Assembly: GCF_015207005.2 (NCBI RefSeq)
Contig: NZ_JADEXS020000001.1
Location: 6,657,001-6,721,000 of the forward strand
Direction of reading: 5' to 3'
Source: Desmonostoc muscorum LEGE 12446
GTDB taxonomy: Bacteria; Cyanobacteriota; Cyanobacteriia; Cyanobacteriales; Nostocaceae
Length of the DNA: 64,000 bases
Each line of letters opens with the position of its first letter. Within the stretch, counting starts at the first letter, position 1. Under the pieces are notes generated by a model. It saw nothing but the letters and a program-made list of their open reading frames with translations. It was not told where the DNA came from and did no database searches. Positions 61,031 to 64,000 of the stretch are shown in pieces. Position numbers and translations under genes: made by a program.

Positions 61031-62959
61031 CTACGATTCCCGTCCGGTAGCCCAGGTATCACGCCATTTAACCGTACCTTCTTTGGCAATCACCCAGCGG
61101 CGGTTAACGAGGTTTTCCCGCAGAGGCGATTGCCCTTCCCGCCACATAGCATATTTATAAGCAATCAACTTACCTGCACTCTCATTAAAGGGAATCTCCG
61201 CAAACCAAGTATTGGTATTGATGTATTCCAAGGGATAGGCTTTGCTGATGTCCCAGTTGCCTAACTCTGGGCAGTCTCCAGTCACAACAATGGTTTCACC
61301 AGGTTGGGTTTGCACGCCATTGAGCTGCACGCGGACTATGGTTTGCGCTTTAATCCGTTCTCCAACGTGGCTGAAAACAATCACTCCCCGTTCTTGGAGT
61401 ACTAAGTCGTAAATTTTACCGTCTTTTACCTCATACTTGTTGCGAGTCACGACACAAGTATGTTCGCCATCAGGTAATTCTGTGTCTACTTCTGGTAAAG
61501 TAACTTCTCCTCCCCGGTTTAAAGCTACAAAACACAGTGAATCACGATAGCGGCGAATGTAACAATAAACGTCTGCTGTTAAGTATTTTTGCCAGTGGCT
61601 ACCCATTGAAACTGCGGGATTGAGTCGCCGTAAGCCGGACAATAATCTGATGTAGCGATATACCTCTGTATCTGTATCCCAACTTTCCATCATCGGGCGA
61701 TTATATGGATCGTTACCGCCGTCAGTGTCGTTGTGTAGATACTGTTCTGTGCCGTAATATATACAGGGAATACCGCGACATGTCATAATCAGGGCGATCG
61801 CCACCTTCAACATCGCTGCATCGGGATTCAGCGATTGGAAACGGGGCATATCGTGGTTATCGATGAAGGTGACTAACTCTGTAGCCCCACTGTAGCGATG
61901 ATCTTGGTCAAAAATATATTGAATTGTCTGGAATCCGTTTTCTGATCCTTGCGCTAATGCTGCCCGAATCGCCACACATAGACCAAAGTCTAGCATGGTC
62001 ATGCCTGAGTGATTGGCAAATTCCACGGAGCGATCGTCAGCAGGATTACTGTAAATCCACTCACCAAAAATAAACACATCTGGTTTGTGATTGGTGATAT
62101 CACCGGTGAATTCTTGCCAAAACCAAATCGGCATATGTTTGACAGTATCCACCCGCAGTGCATCTACACCCCGGTCTAGCCATTGTTTAATTGCTGACTT
62201 GATATACTGTCGGTAATCAGTATTGTTTTCATTAAAGGTTGCTAAACCGGCTAATTCACAGTTTTGCACTTGCCATTCGTCTTCCCAGTTTTGCACTTCG
62301 CCGTAGTGGTGATACCAGTGATTGACATCATCATTGAAGTCGGCAATTTTGACGCCATCATCATACAATTCACCTTTGCTACCGCTGGTATCAGGACTGC
62401 TATGGTTGCAGACAATATCTAACACCAGCTTCATATTGCGCTTGTGGAGTTCGGCAATTAAGCGATCGAAGGTCGTATTTTTTTCTTCTTGAGTGGCGTT
62501 TAAAGAAGGGTTCTCTCCGTCAGCAATATACCGAGGATTAATTCGCTTAAAGTCTTTTGTCCAATAGCCATGCATCGCCGCATTGCTAATAAATAACTCT
62601 TCCACCTGTTCAAACAACGGAGTTAGCCAAAGGGCGGTAACTCCCATATTTTTGAGATAGTCCAATTTGTCGATGACACCTTGCAAGTCCCCACCCCAGT
62701 ACTTACCCCACTCTTGGCGAGTTGGATCGTACAATTCTGAGTTTGCACCTTCGCTGTTATCTGGATCGCCATCATAAAAGCGATCGACTACAAGAAAGTA
62801 GATTGTTTCCTGACGAAATTCAATATCCCTAGTGTAGAGAAAGTCTAGGTCAATTTCAGTATCTGATACAGGCGCTTCTATCAAAGCTTGGACTTTCTCT
62901 GTTGCAGAATCAACTTTGTATTGATCTGGCGAAAATTGGGATGGAGGGGTTTTTACCAT
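61031..62959 (-). CDS. GH13 alpha-amylase-type glycoside hydrolase with CBM20
   Basis: This 642-residue enzyme acts on alpha-1,4-glucans, probably glycogen or starch. The barrel starts near residue 45 (IYFLVVDRFYDGDPDN). Catalytic motifs are DALRVDTVKH (nucleophile Asp), FIFGEWIY (acid/base Glu) and FIDNHDMPRF (third Asp); VLDIVCNH is the first conserved region. A C-terminal CBM20 starch-binding domain (about 535-635) shows VRVQLNGVQTQPGETIVVTG, ELGNWDISKAYPL and KYAMWREG. No signal peptide is seen, so it may act on intracellular glycogen. ATG 62959 is preferred to the in-frame TTG 62971. Confidence 0.92.
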   Translation of the reverse strand: MVKTPPSQFSPDQYKVDSATEKVQALIEAPVSDTEIDLDFLYTRDIEFRQETIYFLVVDRFYDGDPDNSEGANSELYDPTRQEWGKYWGGDLQGVIDKLDYLKNMGVTALWLTPLFEQVEELFISNAAMHGYWTKDFKRINPRYIADGENPSLNATQEEKNTTFDRLIAELHKRNMKLVLDIVCNHSSPDTSGSKGELYDDGVKIADFNDDVNHWYHHYGEVQNWEDEWQVQNCELAGLATFNENNTDYRQYIKSAIKQWLDRGVDALRVDTVKHMPIWFWQEFTGDITNHKPDVFIFGEWIYSNPADDRSVEFANHSGMTMLDFGLCVAIRAALAQGSENGFQTIQYIFDQDHRYSGATELVTFIDNHDMPRFQSLNPDAAMLKVAIALIMTCRGIPCIYYGTEQYLHNDTDGGNDPYNRPMMESWDTDTEVYRYIRLLSGLRRLNPAVSMGSHWQKYLTADVYCYIRRYRDSLCFVALNRGGEVTLPEVDTELPDGEHTCVVTRNKYEVKDGKIYDLVLQERGVIVFSHVGERIKAQTIVRVQLNGVQTQPGETIVVTGDCPELGNWDISKAYPLEYINTNTWFAEIPFNESAGKLIAYKYAMWREGQSPLRENLVNRRWVIAKEGTVKWRDTWATGRES

Positions 62960-63480
62960 AAAAAAACTCAAAATCTCGCAGAATTTACGTTTGTATACTC
63001 AAGAGTACGTGGTTTGAATATTTTGTGTAACTACAAACATCGGTATTGTGACATCCTGCCCACGGTGTAGGTATCTATCGCTAGCTAGTTTATAATTCTA
63101 TCGATAGATATAATTCATCTGCTAGAGGATAAAAACAAAAGAATATAGCAGTTATCAATAGAAATTTCTTCTTAACAAAAATTAATATTTACATACCATA
63201 GTCAAAAAGTTACAGTAGCTACTGAGAATACCCTGTGTTTGAGTCAAGTAGACACATTCGGCGGCATAATTGTTAAATTTTATACATATAAATGAAATTA
63301 ATAGTTTAAAAAATAACTAATCATCGTCGATATTTTTAAATAAAGTAATAAAGTCAATAAAAATTAATCAAATAAATTTGGTTCTTTGGCAATTCTGACA
63401 ACACTAATTATATAGTGGCAACAGCTAGATCATCATAACAATTAAAAGCCAAGTATTTTTTATCAAAATGGTAATCATGT
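62960..63480. other. AT-rich divergent spacer of about 520 bp
   Basis: No reading frame, hairpin family member or RNA gene was recognised. A TATCTATCG-CTAGCTAGTTTATAATTC-TATCGATAGATA region near 63070-63113 contains a short dyad. It presumably holds promoters of both flanking genes. Confidence 0.5.
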
Positions 63481-64000
63481 ATGACAGATAAACAAAAAAG
63501 GGTGAGGTTGCTTAAAGGTCGCACAGCATTTTTATTCATCCACGGCATCGGCAACCAGAATCCTTTTGAGACTGTAGACTTTTTCACCCAGAATTTTCTT
63601 CAATACTTCGATCAGCAAAATTTAGCTTTCAACCTAGAGCACCTAATTGCTAAGCGCAGACTATCAAACGGTTCTCTTTGGACAGAAAGCTTTATCAGAT
63701 TGAAGCCAACTGATAACAATGAAGATTGGCTAATTGATATTCATGAATACTATTGGTCAGCCTATACAGAAAATAAAATCACTGTCCCTGAGATATTGCA
63801 ATGGGCAGAACAGACACTTGACGGCACAATTAAGTTTTATAACCGTAAAGAGAATCAACCTCTATTAGATGATCTCTTGGCTAACAGAAATAGGAAAACT
63901 TTTTTTACATACCGCCTGCGATCGCTCACTATATTGCTGCGGATATTTAACTTTTTATATCCAGTTTTACGAATGGGGATTTGGTTAATTCTGTTGTTAG
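63481..64000 (+). CDS. Alpha/beta-hydrolase-like membrane protein, 5' part only (window edge)
   Basis: A frame starts at ATG 63481 (MTDKQKRVRLLKGRTAFLFI) and is open to the last base, giving at least 173 residues. Residues 17-25 (FLFIHGIGN) resemble the HG oxyanion strand of alpha/beta hydrolases. IDIHEYYWSAYTENK and the membrane-helix-like end (LTILLRIFNFLYPVLRMGIW) follow. The catalytic Ser would lie outside the window. The overlapping ATG at 63477 stops after four codons. Family name unknown. Confidence 0.7.
   Translation, partial: MTDKQKRVRLLKGRTAFLFIHGIGNQNPFETVDFFTQNFLQYFDQQNLAFNLEHLIAKRRLSNGSLWTESFIRLKPTDNNEDWLIDIHEYYWSAYTENKITVPEILQWAEQTLDGTIKFYNRKENQPLLDDLLANRNRKTFFTYRLRSLTILLRIFNFLYPVLRMGIWLILLL

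Noticed and set aside
62960..63480. Possible RNA gene in the divergent AT-rich spacer
   Set aside because: Only a short dyad near 63070-63113 was found; no tRNA or known RNA fold could be drawn.

Overview
The window looks like chromosomal DNA of a filamentous, probably heterocystous cyanobacterium of the Nostoc/Tolypothrix/Calothrix kind. The octamer GCGATCGC (HIP1) is scattered through genes and spacers, and heptamer tandem repeats of the CCCCAGT/CCCCAAT type occur in many spacers. There is a chlorophyll gene (chlM), a thylakoid-curvature CAAD protein, and many large multidomain signalling kinases. No tRNA, rRNA, CRISPR array or prophage was seen.

Layout. 1-3.7 kb: a Rieske protein cut by the left edge, moeA and a cysteine hydrolase. 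3.8-11.8 kb: a two-component pair (OmpR-type regulator and membrane kinase) divergent from a small membrane protein, an efflux adaptor and an RND pump; the pair probably controls the pump. 12.3-15.5 kb: an RDD protein, then the rpmG-rpsR-RNase R-like translation/RNA-decay cluster. 15.6-18.3 kb: a ParD antitoxin with a destroyed toxin gene, an O-methyltransferase, a lipoprotein and a membrane protein. 18.7-26.2 kb: a 2005-residue Ser/Thr-kinase/ATPase/GAF/histidine-kinase hybrid followed by a second hybrid kinase. 26.4-33.8 kb: a degenerate amidase fused to a glucosaminidase, a DUF433/DUF5615 toxin-antitoxin pair, dnaG, a zinc-ribbon Ser/Thr kinase and a secreted pentapeptide-repeat protein. 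33.9-36.2 kb: an M20 peptidase and a TnpB remnant that destroyed a DUF423 gene.

36.5-54.5 kb is the most unusual part. Two ATPase genes lie on the plus strand; one is fused through a membrane helix to a periplasmic ligand-binding domain. After chlM and a cation/proton antiporter comes a compact minus-strand operon: MoxR/ChlI-like AAA ATPase, ChlD-like vWA protein, CHAT caspase-like protease, and a 936-residue protein with two P-loop ATPase modules. A Trypco1-like small protein and a histidine kinase lie just upstream. The first ATPase module of the 936-residue protein is a paralogue of the two plus-strand ATPases. I read this as an NTP-dependent signalling or conflict (defence or cell-death) island of the vWA-MoxR type. 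The component families are known; this gene combination and the receptor-like paralogue deserve attention.

55-64 kb: a CAAD protein, an IS630-family element with a frameshifted transposase sitting between two beheaded genes (MATE transporter and SAM hydrolase), an intact SAM hydrolase, an SLH protein, a Uma2-type nuclease, a GH13 amylase with a starch-binding domain, and the start of an alpha/beta-hydrolase-like membrane protein cut by the right edge.

Spacers are rich in small hairpin elements and inverted-repeat (MITE-like) elements. One shares its ends with the IS630 element. The same heptamer repeats have invaded the reading frames of moeA and dnaG.
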